A stretch of DNA of 64,000 nucleotides from Aradus depressus (Eukaryota; Arthropoda; Insecta; Hemiptera; Aradidae), in NCBI GenBank assembly GCA_963662175.1, contig OY759215.1, positions 15,675,079 to 15,739,078 on the forward strand, read 5' to 3'. A program made the translations under genes and the position numbers. Below the pieces are notes generated by a model. It searched no databases, had not been told where the DNA came from, and worked only from the letters and a program-made list of their open reading frames with translations. Positions 21,540 through 32,571 of the stretch are shown here, in pieces (within the stretch, counting starts at the first letter, position 1; each line of letters opens with the position of its first letter).

Positions 21540-22087
21540 CAGAAATATGTACTTCCACTTATTTCCATCCCTCTTGATCAATAAATAAACAATTTTTTTT
21601 TTTTTTTTTAATAAGTAAGTAAATGAATGATAAATTGATTTCTGTAGAAATTGATTTTCTTAACCGTAACTACTTCTGTTGTTTCGTCAGACGTAAACGA
21701 TATAACTGAAGTTGGTTTTTGTTTTTAGTTCTTGGATGCTGCTCATTCAACCCCATGAAGAAGGGAAAGACGTTTATTGCAATAATGGAAGAGGCTGGAA
21801 GCCCTTTCATATTAATATTCATTGCTAATGCTCCAATTTAGGTCATTGTCAAGATTAAATTAAAATCCAAGGCAGCCCAGGCCCCTCCCTGTTCGACTCT
21901 TCTCAAAGAGTATCTCCCATCAAGAAAACCTGTATTCATGGAATTTTTTGTATATATGTCGAACAACTTCAGACAATTTTTTATTTTATTAAGGAAAATA
22001 ATAATACATGAATGGAAATTGTAGCTCGTAAATTTTGGAAATTAGGAACTATATTCAAAACTAATATATAGTAATATTAATTAAGTT
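21540..22087. other. no gene seen
   Basis: Poly-T/A tract near 21590-21610, otherwise unremarkable. Confidence 0.4.
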
Positions 22088-22301
22088 ATTGTGACTCATG
22101 CCCTGGAAACAACGAGGTCATATCGCCTACTACCAGAGCGCTCTTTCGTCACTCTTGTAAAAATGAATTCTACGATGAGAGTCCTAAATGTTGCATACCC
22201 TAAATAAATATGCATCAAAGGTAGGGGTATTTAACAAGTATTTGACATCGCACAGGCTCGGGACCATTGCTCAACATCCCATCCGAAGGACAGCGTGCTC
22301 A
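22088..22301 (-). repeat. SINE-A copy, 5' truncated
   Basis: TGACTCATGCCC, GAGGTCATATCGCCTACTAC and CATCCCATCCGAAGGACAG. The head is missing. Confidence 0.85.
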
Positions 22302-22839
22302 GTTTTTTTTTTTAAACTGTTACAGACTGTTTGAATCACCTTCCTGGTGTTTCTTCACTAGCTTCTCGATGTGAGAGCTGCAGCAAGAGAAACCACCCAG
22401 TTCTTCGTGGATTTTATGATTCCTGACAAACCAGGGTGCGTTCTTTGCTAATCGGATAGCTAAATAATTTTAGGGCTCCGTGCTTAAAATTGAGAGTCGA
22501 AAGGCATATGGAGTTTTAACCATTACGCAGCGCAACTCATTAAGAATGTAAAGTTTGAAATGAATGCAAATTAAATCAAAGAGAAAACCATAGTATTTGT
22601 GTGAGTAGAACTTCACAATAACTGCATTATTCATTGTTTTATGGAACAGTTATCATTGAGAGGTAAACAAAGTACTGACTATCGGTAATATTCTTCGTGG
22701 GCCACATTTACATTGAAAGTTTGTATTGTTTACCGTCCATGTTAATAACATGGATAACCAATTTTCAGAAATATCCATTGATAATAACGTCCGATATATA
22801 TCTGCAACGAAACGCTTATTTATTTGACAGGTTGTCAAG
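22302..22839. other. no gene seen
   Basis: Some GC-richer stretches near 22320-22440 could be decayed LINE, but no motif is readable. Confidence 0.3.
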
Positions 22840-22890
22840 TCAAGGCTATATGACCTTGTAGTTAAAGCCCGGGCATGACTCATAATAACT
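22840..22890 (+). repeat. SINE-A tail fragment
   Basis: ATATGACCTTGTAGTTAAAG, CCCGGGCATGACTC and the CTAA-type tail ATAATAACTAAC. Confidence 0.75.
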
Positions 22891-23080
22891 AACACACATC
22901 TAAACATCCATCTTTGTCAACGATTATAACAATACTATAGATGGCGTCCCAACGCTTGGTCGGCCGTCTTTTAAAAACTTAAGTAATACATGATAACTTA
23001 CAACAAAATATCTGAATAACTAAAAAAACTATACTCCTTTTATTATATCTAGTAATATAATTAATATTTAAAATAAATAG

Positions 23081-23382
23081 GAGGGCGCCGGTAGCTCAGT
23101 GGTATGCTTGCTCACCGAGGCCCTTATCTCCCAGATAAAATAAACTTAAGCACGCCGTCCTTCGGATGGGACGTTAAGCGATGGTCCCGAGCCTGTATGA
23201 TGTCAGGTACTCGTTAAAGACCCCTACCCTAGGTGAATAAAAATTTAGGGTAGGCAAAATTTAGGAATCTCACAGTAGAGTCGGGCTTATGTTCACCAGA
23301 ATGACGAAAGTGCACTCTGGTAGTAGGCGATATGACCTCTTAGTTAAAGCCCGGGCATGAGTCATAAAATCTAATCTAATCT
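23081..23382 (+). repeat. SINE-A copy with internal deletion
   Basis: Starts GGAGGGCGCCGGTAGCTCAG, then jumps from TGCTTGCTCACCGAGGC into the body, so box B is deleted. Ends in CATAAAATCTAATCTAATCT, a mutated CCTAA tail. Confidence 0.88.
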
Positions 23383-23689
23383 ATAATAAATAATAAATAA
23401 TAAATAAACTTAAAAAAAATAGTTCCTTTATAAGCATGTATAAAAATATAAAACTAAAATCTAATAATAAAAATAAAAAATATAATTATAATTCTTAAAC
23501 TAACATTTATTCAACTTAAAAAATTTTAAAATAATTTATTACAAAATATAATACTGAAGTGATCCTTCATGTATCAAACCAGGGCGCTATTGCGGGCCAA
23601 ACAAAAAAACCCAAATACTACTACTACTATATCAAACCAGTTGGTAGTTACACTAATAACTATGTAGATTAACTAGTTGCCAACTGTCA
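23383..23689. other. no gene seen
   Basis: Very AT-rich. Confidence 0.4.
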
Positions 23690-23960
23690 ACTGAATTTTT
23701 CGGTAGGCCCTACTTTTTGAGAATTTTCAAAAAACCTGAGGCAGGGAAAAAATCTGATCTGAGTTAGCTCATGTGACTCCTCCGTTCCAAATTTCAAGTT
23801 CATAGCTACAATCATTTTTACGGTAGAGCGTTCAAAACTTTGCAACCACATACACACACACTGACACACTTACAGACATCATCTTGAAAATGGTCAAAAC
23901 GTATTCAGAGGACCTTGAAACCTCGATCTCGGATTTTTGCACGGCTACAATACTTTCTTA
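23690..23960 (-). repeat. interspersed repeat with GT tract
   Basis: Minus strand carries a GTGTGTCAGTGTGTGTGTAT tract followed by TGGTTGCAAAGTTTTGAACG. It is similar in style to the repeat at 19790-20075 but not clearly the same family. Confidence 0.35.
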
Positions 23961-24110
23961 TATTATATAAGGTACAAGATAGTAAAAATGGTGGAATGAC
24001 CATGAAACTGTCCTCCAGACTTCACTCGACTTGCTGGAATTACCTTTTCTTTTATTAGTAGTTTATTTGATTAGTTCGTTAAGACAATACTATTTAGGTC
24101 AACTAGCCCT

Positions 24111-24552
24111 TTGTAAGTGTATTACTTTAAGGGTGAGGTGAGGTGAGGCGGTGAAGGTTTCCTGAAGAGAGGCTGCCACGGTTTGTTGTACATTAGGACT
24201 GGCACCCCCTGTGAAGTGTAGAGAAGGCCACCGCTACACTGCTATTGATCCCAGCTTTACAATTCGCTCAGTCAACAAGTCTCAGGGTGAGCTCACACTA
24301 GCACCACATTACATGACGCCTGCACTTCCTGGCTCTAAATCGATATCCCCATGTTCATTATGTTGTGTTTTCTTAGTAAACCAAAATGACAACAGATTTA
24401 TATTATCAGTTTCACTTTCCCTATTAGAAGCGTTTATGTTTCTGCCTGTAAGCTTAAGAGAAAATCTAAATTTTCTTTGTTCATCCCTCTATTCTGCAAA
24501 ATTTATTAATTACGATAATGAGAAGCAATTATCACATAGAGATGAAGAGTAG
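24111..24552. other. short GGTGA repeats, no supported gene
   Basis: GGTGAGGTGAGGTGAGG near 24134. An open frame of 113 codons (24211-24552) has no recognisable domain and runs into the minisatellite. Confidence 0.35.
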
Positions 24553-25255
24553 TTACTGTCTGAGAGACAACTCTCGGAGAGCTGTAATGGACATCTGAGA
24601 ATATTATCTGAGAGACAATTCTCCCAAAGCAGTAGAGGGCACACCACTAAGACTATCATCTAAGAGACAATTCTCCCAAAGCAGTAGTGGGCACACCACT
24701 GAGAGTATCATCTAAGAGACCACTCTCGGAGAGCTGCAATGGACATTACCTCTGAGAGTATTATCTGAGAGACCATTCTCCCAAAGCAGTAGTGGGCACA
24801 CGACTGAGAGTATCATCTAAGAGACCACTCTCGGAGAGCTGTAATAGACATTACCTCTGAGAGTATTATCTGAGAGACAACTCTCCCAAACCAGTTGAGG
24901 GCACACTACTAAGACTATCATCTAAGAGACAATTCTTCCAAATCAGTAGTGGGCACACCACTGAGAGTATCATCTAAGAGACCACTCTCGGAGAGCTGCA
25001 ATGGACATTACCTCTGAGAGTATTATCTGAGAGACAACTCTCCCAAAGCAGTAGAAGGCACACCTCTGAGTGTATTATCTGAGAAACGATTTTCTCAAAG
25101 CAGTAATGGACTTATCTAATTCGTTTGGGAATGGTATTATCTGAGAGATAATTCTCCCAAAGCAGTATTGGGAACACCTCTGAGAGACGATTCTCTCAAA
25201 GCAATAATGGGCACACTTCTCAAAGTATTAACTGCGAGACAACTCTCCCAGATTT
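24553..25255. repeat. minisatellite of about 50-55-bp units
   Basis: About 14 units, each with CTRAGAGAC followed by AACTCTC or ATTCTCC. Two alternating unit types are seen: one continues GGAGAGCTGCAATGGACATT, the other CAAAGCAGTAGTGGGCACAC. They recur in a partly regular order. Many units contain a small inverted repeat (GAGAG..CTCTC). No coding frame runs through it. Confidence 0.9.
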
Positions 25256-25766
25256 ATTCTGAAATTAAAAGCTTAGCTTCCAAAAAAAGGAATTACTCTC
25301 GCAAATAGAGATAAACCCAAAAGAGAATTAAAATAGATAGTTGTTAGGGACTTTAAGGATAAGCCCTTTATTTTCCGTCTTAAAAAGGAGACTATAGACG
25401 GTGCGCGGATTCCTGCTTCGATGGATATCGATTTTATCATTATAAATATTAGTGAGATTGAATTTCTGTTCCAAAGTAAGTCGAACAAAAAAGGAAATTC
25501 AAATTAAATTTCTTCGATTCGATTAAATAGTTTTTAATGGATGTCTTTTCCCTTCCGTATCCTTCCTGAGTTTTATAAAAAAATTCGTTTGGGAATGGTC
25601 AAAAAAGTACTCCAAAAGAGGAAATCATAATTGCTGGCACCGAAATATCATGTTTCAACGTCTCTGGGAAATATTTAAAAACATATTCGTGAATCTCTGA
25701 ATTTTTTGAGATTGTCATAGTATGTACTAATGTTTCATAACTAATATCACTGTTCTTTAAATTAAA
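25256..25766. other. no gene seen
   Basis: TTCGTTTGGGAATGGT occurs here (about 25588) and in the minisatellite (about 25118). Nothing coding is supported. Confidence 0.4.
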
Positions 25767-26050
25767 GACCCCCCAGTAGCACAGAAATAGTGTACTTCCT
25801 CAAGATCGTGGGTTCAACCCCGGCCCAAGCCCTTTATTTTATCTGGGAGGTAAAAAAGAAGCCTTGAGCACGCAGTCCTCCGGAGATGTAAATGCTTGGT
25901 CCCGAGCTTGTGCAATGTCAATACTCTTTGAAGGTCACTATCCTAATTAAACCAGGGTAGGCAAAATATAGGTTTAGTAGAGCTCATGTTCACCAGAGCG
26001 ACGAAAGAGCGCTCTGGTAGTAGTATTACCTCATAGTTAAAGCCGGGGCA
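25767..26050 (+). repeat. SINE-A copy, old
   Basis: Degenerate head, box B GTGGGTTCAACCCC, body with GAGCACGCAGTCCTCCGGAG and CCAGAGCGACGAAAGAGCGC. The tail is lost. Confidence 0.8.
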
Positions 26051-26153
26051 AGAGTTAGTGGGCCTTAGTACCCCAAGAACAAATAAAAACAGGGAACTTG
26101 TTCAAAACTTATATTGTTTAATTCCACAAAAATATATACATATAGTGTACCGA

Positions 26154-26175
26154 TTTCGGCTTACGCCATCGTCAG
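26154..26175 (-). ncRNA. candidate minimal hammerhead-ribozyme core
   Basis: Minus strand: CTGACGA, then T, GGC, GTAA tetraloop, GCC, then GAAA followed by TCGGTAC. Core residues match the hammerhead consensus CUGANGA...GAAA, but stems I and III are not evident, so activity is doubtful. Confidence 0.3.
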
Positions 26176-26232
26176 CACAAAGTTTAACAGCAACATTATG
26201 TTTACTCTACTTCTCTTCTTCTTCCTGCGGCG

Positions 26233-26480
26233 CTACGGTCCTGAAAGAACCCGGGTCTCCGTCACAATCCTCCTCCATTCGTCTCGATCCAAAAATTTCT
26301 CCATCCATCCTCTGATGCCCAACACTCGGAGGTCCGCCTCGACGTCGTCCAGCCAACGGAGTCTCGGTCCTTCTCTTCTCCTGGCACCGCCTGGCCTACC
26401 GTAGAAGGCTTGTTTAGGGAGTCTTCCTCCTTCCATTCTCTCTACGTTCCAATCTCGCCTGCTTGATCACGGACACCAGG
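26233..26480 (-). pseudogene. LINE ORF2 extreme C-terminus
   Basis: Minus-strand reading gives KQARLERR, then PRLRWLDDVEADLRVLGIRG and DRDEWRRIV. This matches the last part of many LINE endonuclease/RT polyproteins (GRPR.RW.D.V..DL...G...W...A.DR..WR). Only this terminal piece is present. A second, related piece on the plus strand is at 38.6 kb. Confidence 0.75.
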
Positions 26481-26696
26481 TCGGGATCATTAAGTTTACT
26501 ATGTAGGCATATTTATACAATTCTGAGTCTACCTGAGGCTGTGACTCGATTGAAGAAGGGGAGTCCTGCCACATAAAATTTGTAATTAAGATAATTTTTG
26601 AGTTTAAACATAGATTTCAAAAAATTTGCTATATAATAGCAAAAAATTAGGAACTTGTTCAACATTTATGTTGTCTAATGCCACTAAATAATGAAG

Positions 26697-26965
26697 ATTG
26701 GAATGGATAGAGGGGAAATGGCAACTACGCTAGTCATGAAGTATGCACTTTTCGGTCGACCGGGTACACCTCGAATCATCGTGGGTACAGCCTGAGCACA
26801 AGATGTCCAAGATATCAAATCATGGAGATTTTAACTCCAATCTCTTCTTCTTTAAGAGGAAGAACATTCCGAACTGTTTGTGTGAGTGCATGGAGACTGC
26901 AGAACAAGTTGTCCTCGAATGTCTGCTGTAGGACAAGGCCAGGATGGGCGGGACGCACGGGGAAC
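26697..26965 (+). pseudogene. R1-like LINE, 3' coding fragment (first copy)
   Basis: Homologous to 28380-28650. Reads EWIEGKW, two stops, then MSKISNHGDFNSNLFFFKRK and TAEQVVLECLL, the CCHC-type finger region at the R1 C-terminus (two of the cysteines are in CLCEC). It joins the RT-coding copy at about 26965 without any 3' UTR between them. Confidence 0.8.
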
Positions 26966-28762
26966 GCACCTGATTGGGACGAGATTGACCTGAGCTTGGC
27001 GGTTGGGAGGCAGAAGAGTGGCGGCGCCCCTGGGAGCGATCTCATAGACGCCGCTATAATCAAGAAAGCCTTCCCGGCCATCAAGTCGGATCTCTTACTA
27101 CTTTATAACTCCTGCCTTAGGAGGGGCCACTTCCCTAGGACTTGGAAACGAGCACTCGTGTGTACGTTTGTTAAGCCTGGTGATAGGGACCTTTCCCTGG
27201 CAGGTAGCCACAGACCAATCAGCCTGCTCCCCGTATTCGGTAAAGTATTGGAGACTCTTATCTTCAATGGAATTCGGGCCCAGGTACATGCTTTTGTATC
27301 CCACAGGCAGTTCGGTGGCTTGAGGGGCAGATCCGCCGAAGATGCGTTGATGATGCTGAGGGTGGATGTGGAGAATGACCGTGGGAAATATGCCCTGTGT
27401 GACTTCTTTGACATCGCGTCGGCCTTCGACTGCGCCTGGTGGCCTGCCATCCTCACGCGACTGCGGGCTGTGGGACTGCCTGGGAATGTGTTTGGGTTGA
27501 TATCCAGCTTCCTCAGCGATCGATCTGCGACCATGAGTCAGCTATACGCTAGCACTACAGTGGACGTCACTAGAGGCTGTCCTCAGGGCTCGGTCCTCGG
27601 ACCGATACTTTGGGCCATACTCTTTGACGGACTGCTCCGTGATCTCGAGGGCCGTGGATATAAGGCAATCGCCTACGTCGACGACCTCGTTGTTACGGTG
27701 CACGCTGATAGTCGAGCTGCTCTAACCCTTCGCGCCCAAGCCGCCATTGACGATATAGACAACTGGTGCTGCGCCAACAAACTGGCTCTCTCTCCTAGCA
27801 AGACCTCGGCTTTGCTGATGAGAGGGAGAACCGACGCCTGACACCCCCTGGTAATCAAAATCCACGGACGCCGCATTGAGAGCCCGGCAACGGTCACTTA
27901 TCTCGGAGTGCGGATCGGGCCGGGCCTCAACGTGACGCCCCACGTTGTTGCCATTAAAGAAAGGACTACCGCCACTTTCAACGCTTTGAGCTGCCTAGCC
28001 CGCGCGACGTGGGGCCTCGGCTATTCTGCGTGTAGAATCATCTACACTGGAGTATTCGAGGCTGTAGCAAGGTACGCCGCTGCTGGGTGGTGGCATCGTC
28101 CCACGAAGCGGCGACGCGTTATCCTTGTGCAAGCCCAGAGAGCAGCCCTTTTAAGGGTTACAAAGGCCTATCGTACTGTCTCTACGGCTGCGCTACAGGT
28201 GCTGGCAGGAGCTCCGCCAATAGACTTAGTCTTGGACGGGGCTGTCGCCTCGTACTATTGTAGACGCAACTTGCCCTTAGGAGCAGATATAGATGAGCCT
28301 TTACGTCTAGCCCTGGAGGAAGAGATGCGCGGACAGTCCAGACCGGAGCGTTGCAGGGACATAGTCCAGGAATGGATAGTGGAGAAATGGTAACAGCGGT
28401 GGTCACGATCATCGGATGGCCGAACGACCTACGCATATTTACCGGAAATCCGGGTACGTCTGGACTCTACTTGGATACTGCCTGACCACTGGATGTCCCA
28501 GATACTATCAGGTCACGGAGATTTCAACTCCAAGCTGTTCTTCTTTAAGAGGAAGAACAACCCGAACTGCTCGTGCGGCGGGGTCGAGACTGCGGAGCAC
28601 GTGGTCCTCGAATGTCCGCTGTACGACGGGCCTAGGGTGGAGTTGATACGCGGGACAGGATCGTATCTGGGACTCGACCTGCGGCAGCTGATGACGGAAA
28701 CCGGCTACCCAATGTTCAGCCGATTTGTCGCCTCCTGGCGGAGAAAGAAGCAAGCATTTTGA
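26966..28762 (+). pseudogene. R1-like LINE ORF2, 5' truncated, two in-frame stops
   Basis: A single reading frame is interrupted only by TGA at 27839-27841 and TAA at 28391-28393. RT motifs in order: GGAPGSDLI (27023), HRPISLLPVFGK (27209), QFGGLRGRSAEDAL (27308), FFDIASAFDCAWWP (27407, palm motif A), RGCPQGSVLGPILW (27572) and AYVDDLVV (27671, palm motif C, with Val where Ala is usual). After the RT come the R1-style thumb/linker (TYLGVRIG, AGWWHRPTKRR) and the terminal finger CSCGGVETAEHVVLECPLY (28569). The endonuclease domain is missing. The first 45 codons of the longest open frame (from the ATG at 26822) are an out-of-frame reading of the upstream fragment, not true N-terminus. Codon use is GC-rich compared with its surroundings, so it inserted recently or came from a lineage with different composition. 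Confidence 0.92.
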
Positions 28763-29060
28763 CCCTGCGCCGGGGAGGCCTGCAGTCGTCCCCGGCACCG
28801 TAATGAACCACAATTAGCGATCGCCCTACATTTATCCCGAGCTCTCTCGGGCCGCCAAGAAAATTAAGGTGGGCTGGGAGTGACGGCAGATCGTCGCAGA
28901 TGGTCGGCAGCGGTCGCTCCTAGCCTACCACAGCATCATATGTTCTGCATTTTTAATTATGTACTTATTTAGTATTTTAATTTTGTAAATAAATTTGTTA
29001 GGCCTCCCTTTTTTCCCGACGATTCGGCGATGGTGTCGTGGCCTCCACCGGAGGTCGGCA
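28763..29060 (+). other. 3' UTR of the R1-like LINE and flank
   Basis: GC-rich to about 28925 (TGCGCCGGGGAGGCC, CGAGCTCTCTCGGGCCGCC), then AT-rich. There is no poly-A tail or target duplication that I can identify, so the 3' boundary is uncertain. Confidence 0.5.
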
Positions 29061-29128
29061 ACCCAAAAAAGTTGATAATGTTCCTGTTGAACTTTGTGCT
29101 GACGATGGTGTAAGCGGATCATTTTGTG
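29061..29128 (+). repeat. inverted partner of 26151-26200
   Basis: AACTTTGTGCTGACGATGG and GTAAGCGGATC match the reverse complement of 26151-26200. The GAAA of the hammerhead-like motif is mutated to GGATC here. Confidence 0.7.
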
Positions 29129-29519
29129 GAAGTAGATACATTTTTTAAAAACGTTCTCTGTTTTTATTAGTTTTTCACTTTATCGACACAGATTTTTAAA
29201 AAATGCATTCGGACTTAGTACTGCAGCTGGTAGCTCTATAGTTTGTGTCCTTCCTAGTCTATACTGTTCCTCATTCCTAGCACATAGCTATTGTTGTTGT
29301 CACACACAACTGCAACCGTAACGTCTGAATATTCTATTTCTTTCAGGCCACATGTGCCTTCTGAATAAATCTGCAAAATACCTGATTTGCAGGCATATTA
29401 CACTATCATGCAACCCTGTCATGTGCTAACATGAGTAGTCTATGTATTCCGTGATGCAAGTAAAACAGAACTGAACTTCCTTCGTTCTCTGAAAAATTAT
29501 GAGTTCACTTTCTCTTCAT

Positions 29520-29640
29520 ATGACTTTTCTGCATGTTTTGCAGTCTAGATGCCGCTGCACGAACAGTTCTGGTTGTTCTTCCACATAAAAAAGATGAGCT
29601 TAGAGTTAAAGTCACCATGAGCTGATAATATTTCGTTTCC
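29520..29640 (-). pseudogene. R1-like LINE fragment (third copy)
   Basis: Minus strand reads GDFNSKLIFFMWKNNQNCSC, then a stop and TAKHA, the same finger region as at 28530-28600, inverted. It shows that this LINE family has inserted or been rearranged here repeatedly. Confidence 0.75.
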
Positions 29641-30046
29641 TCTATTGGACTCACGTTGAAGAGCAGTAATGAACGAAAACTCATTTCTATCTGATGTATT
29701 CCAGTATTATGGGATGGCATGCCAAATTCTTAAAAGCCAATGACAATATACGAACTTATCTTGAAAATTTAATTTTTGGTGAATTTTTGAATTTTCAATT
29801 TTCAGGATTATGTATCTTCAGTTAAAATGCACCTATAAAATGTTGGTTTGTTGCAACTTAGGTTTTTAGATGCCTCTTGAAATAAGTGTCTAGACTCTTG
29901 ACGAATTAAAATAAAATATATATACGTATATATACGAGTATATCGGAATTTTATGAAAGTTGATACATAAGTTCGATTTGGCATGAAGATGGGTCTCATT
30001 TTTAATTTTGCAAAATCGAGGAATAATTAAGGATATTTGGAGGGTG

Positions 30047-30331
30047 TTATGCAAAAAGGAGGTAACCCACAAAAATGATGTGTTGAAAAAACGAAGTTAA
30101 AGGTTGAAATTGGATTTTTGTTGCCAGTTTAAAACTAAGGCAGCTGTACTCCTTCATTTCATTGGTTATTTGTTTAATTTTTTGAAGTGAAATGTAATTT
30201 TTAAATAAATTAATAAGAAATTTAGTTTTTGCATTTCTCCTTATCGAACATTTTCCTTATTTTTAAGTGTTTTTGCAAGACGTAGTTAACTCGAATTTGA
30301 AAAAATTGTGGGTTACCTCCTTTTTGCATAA
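30047..30331. mobile_element. short MITE candidate
   Basis: Perfect inverted termini, TTATGCAAAAAGGAGGTAAC continuing CCAC, lie at 30047-30070 and 30308-30331. The 285-bp span has no coding capacity. No target duplication is obvious. Confidence 0.65.
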
Positions 30332-30517
30332 TACGTCCATTTAATCTGCAACGATTTTGGAAAAAACTCATTTTTTGTCGAATGATAAAACTTTTCAACG
30401 TTTCCCTCTTCAACAAAATGCAGCTAATGAATTATCATTATTCATTCATTATTCATCGATTATTAAATTGGCTGAACAATAATTGAAGGCCTTCATGCGA
30501 GTTTTCTGCAATTACTT

Positions 30518-30957
30518 GTCATGTGTCGAAATTTTATATTTGTATCCAGAACCCTCTAAGGACGACACCTATTCGCAACTATTTCAGCCAAATCGGCCAG
30601 AGGAAAGAGAGGGGCAAGGCTTAACACAATTCAAATAGCTATCGTTGTAATGAATGTATTGACGCGAAATTTAATTTGTGAATTCAAAGCTCTATAAGGA
30701 CGAAACCTATTAATTTTCAGCTGAATCAGTCAAAGGGAAGGGCGGACCAAAAAAGAGCGGCTCGACTTAAATTCTAAACATCCTAACAACTGCCGATGTA
30801 ATAAAATTTTCAAAACAAAAAAATTGGTATGAGATTCAGAAGCCACTATGTATGTCTATTGAATTTTATCCAAACGGTCGATTGACTTTGGAGGGAGAGC
30901 GGAAACGTAATGGATGATTCGTGCTGAAGGAGTACAAAGCTGGTGATTCACCGATGA
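30518..30957 (+). repeat. family B repeat, three units and 3' end
   Basis: Units at about 30518, 30640 and 30785 (ACTGCCGATGTAATAAAATT), then GGAGGGAGAGCGGAAACGTA and GGTGATTCACCGATG. Confidence 0.88.
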
Positions 30958-32571
30958 ATTTTTTCTTGTATACTTGGAGAACTCATTACTTTGTTGTGAG
31001 CACGTCTCGTAATAATGCACAGCAAACTGTGAGCAGGGTCCTCCAGGGAACACCCGAGAGGAAGGTGGATTGTGAGTTATGACCTGGGCAACCTGTTGAT
31101 GGTTCGTGTCAAAGAGCATCCTCAACCACCCCTATCTTACCCTTCACTAATTTGTTACAACCTCCTTTTAAGATGACCTAGGTCAATGTCGATGTAGACT
31201 CTCCATCTTCATCACGGCCATTTTGTAGACTCCGTGAAAAGTAATAATAGTATTACAATAAAGATTTTTATAAAGTAAATACATAGAAGTATTTTATCTT
31301 CCTGTGAAACATTTTTTTGACTTTGTGTTACGTGTGCAGATGGCGCTGTTGTCGCGTCACGCATGTCGCAATGGGCTAAATTGAGCCTCGCGCGGCGTTC
31401 ACAGAGGCGTAGCTCGACAGTGCGTTTGTCGATCCGAGCAAGAGTGGTCGCATTTAAGTGAGCTCACTCTGTCAATGTATAATCCATTGAACTCAAACCG
31501 GTACTCTTCAAGAGCTATAAGGCTTACAGGTGTGTAATTTGTTGCAGAAATTTGACGGTTGCTCGGCTATGGCGCCCCCGCGTTCGACACGTTGTGTATT
31601 TGTTTAGGTCATTTCCTGTATCCTAGTGCCCATACACCTTATGCAGCACGCACAAGATGTTTCACGTACCCCACTGCGGCTGCGTCCCCGATATAGTAAT
31701 TTATTCACGACTGGGTTCGCATTCTCAGTTACAACATTAATTATATTCGCGTCAAAGTTAAACATGAACATAAATACATAACGACAAGTTACTTCAATTG
31801 TTGGTCAGAACAAAGTTCAGATAAGGTAATGACAAAGTCATCATAGCAGAGGGTCACTGGAGGCCGAAAGAGATCCACACTACCACGAGGTCGGAGGTGA
31901 TGTGTCGGCTCTATTATTATTACTTATATATTAAAAAATAAATAAGTAATAATAATAAAATTATAATAATAATAAACTTTTGTTAATCTAAATTGTCAAT
32001 AGATTCATTATAAAAAAAATAATAAATATAGAAGACCCCTACCTCAATGAAAATATGGGGAATGAGTGATTCATATCTTTCTCTCTTCGAACGTCATAGT
32101 CCCTTGGAGCTATCCCATCCCTCGTCCTGGATTTGGCCAGAGCTGCATTCTCCCAACAGATTACTTGAGATTATCCAAGACTGTGACACCCTGTCTCCTA
32201 GCGAAACTCTCGAGAGGTGTGTGGAGAATTCGTCAGATTATTTCTTAGATCGTACAATTGAGGGAAGGGGGTGGGGGGAAGTCCTACCTTAACATAACAT
32301 TTAGAAATATTTGAGCTGTCAATAATTAAATAAAATAAAGAAAATACAAAAATCTTTTTTGAAACCTTTTTTTTTAAACGTGTTTCCTTAGTCGTGTCCG
32401 TAATTTTTCTCCATTTTTCCTTTTTGTTGGAATTAATCTAATCGGTTCTAAGATCTAAGAGATCTAAGAAATAATTTGACTTGATGTTTACCTATCTGAG
32501 GTCAGGCTTCAAGGACAAATAGCCTATTTGAAGACAAACTACCCCCAGTTTTTACAGGAATGTTGTAGATT
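30958..32571. other. no gene; CpG-richer island at 31320-31720
   Basis: The island (GATGGCGCTGTTGTCGCGTC, GCCTCGCGCGGCGTTCAC) stands out from AT-rich flanks. It could be a solo LTR, a promoter or an old GC-rich transposon piece. No matching LTR partner, primer-binding site or open frame was found. The open frame at 32047-32292 shows no domain. Confidence 0.3.

Larger units (their letters stand above)
26093..26688. repeat. element fragment bounded by direct repeats, with hammerhead-like motif
   Basis: GGAACTTGTTCAA..TTAT..TTGT.TAAT.CCAC occurs at 26093-26131 and 26650-26688 in the same orientation. Next to the first copy, on the minus strand at 26175-26154, is CTGACGA, a 3-bp stem (GGC/GCC) with GTAA loop, then GAAA: the best hammerhead-core match in the window. 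A related inverted segment lies at 29071-29115. Penelope-like elements carry hammerheads in their flanking repeats, so this may be such a remnant. Confidence 0.45.

Noticed and set aside
24211..24552. 113-codon open frame
   Set aside because: No domain, no homologous copy in the window, and it runs into repeats.
24553..25255. CRISPR-like array or repeat protein gene
   Set aside because: Units vary in length and no reading frame runs through; it is a minisatellite.
26822..27841. 339-codon open frame as an intact host gene
   Set aside because: It is reverse transcriptase of an R1-like LINE; its first 45 codons are an out-of-frame reading of an adjoining fragment and the frame continues past its stop.
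31320..31720. solo LTR
   Set aside because: No paired LTR, primer-binding site or target duplication could be found, so it is listed only as an unexplained island.
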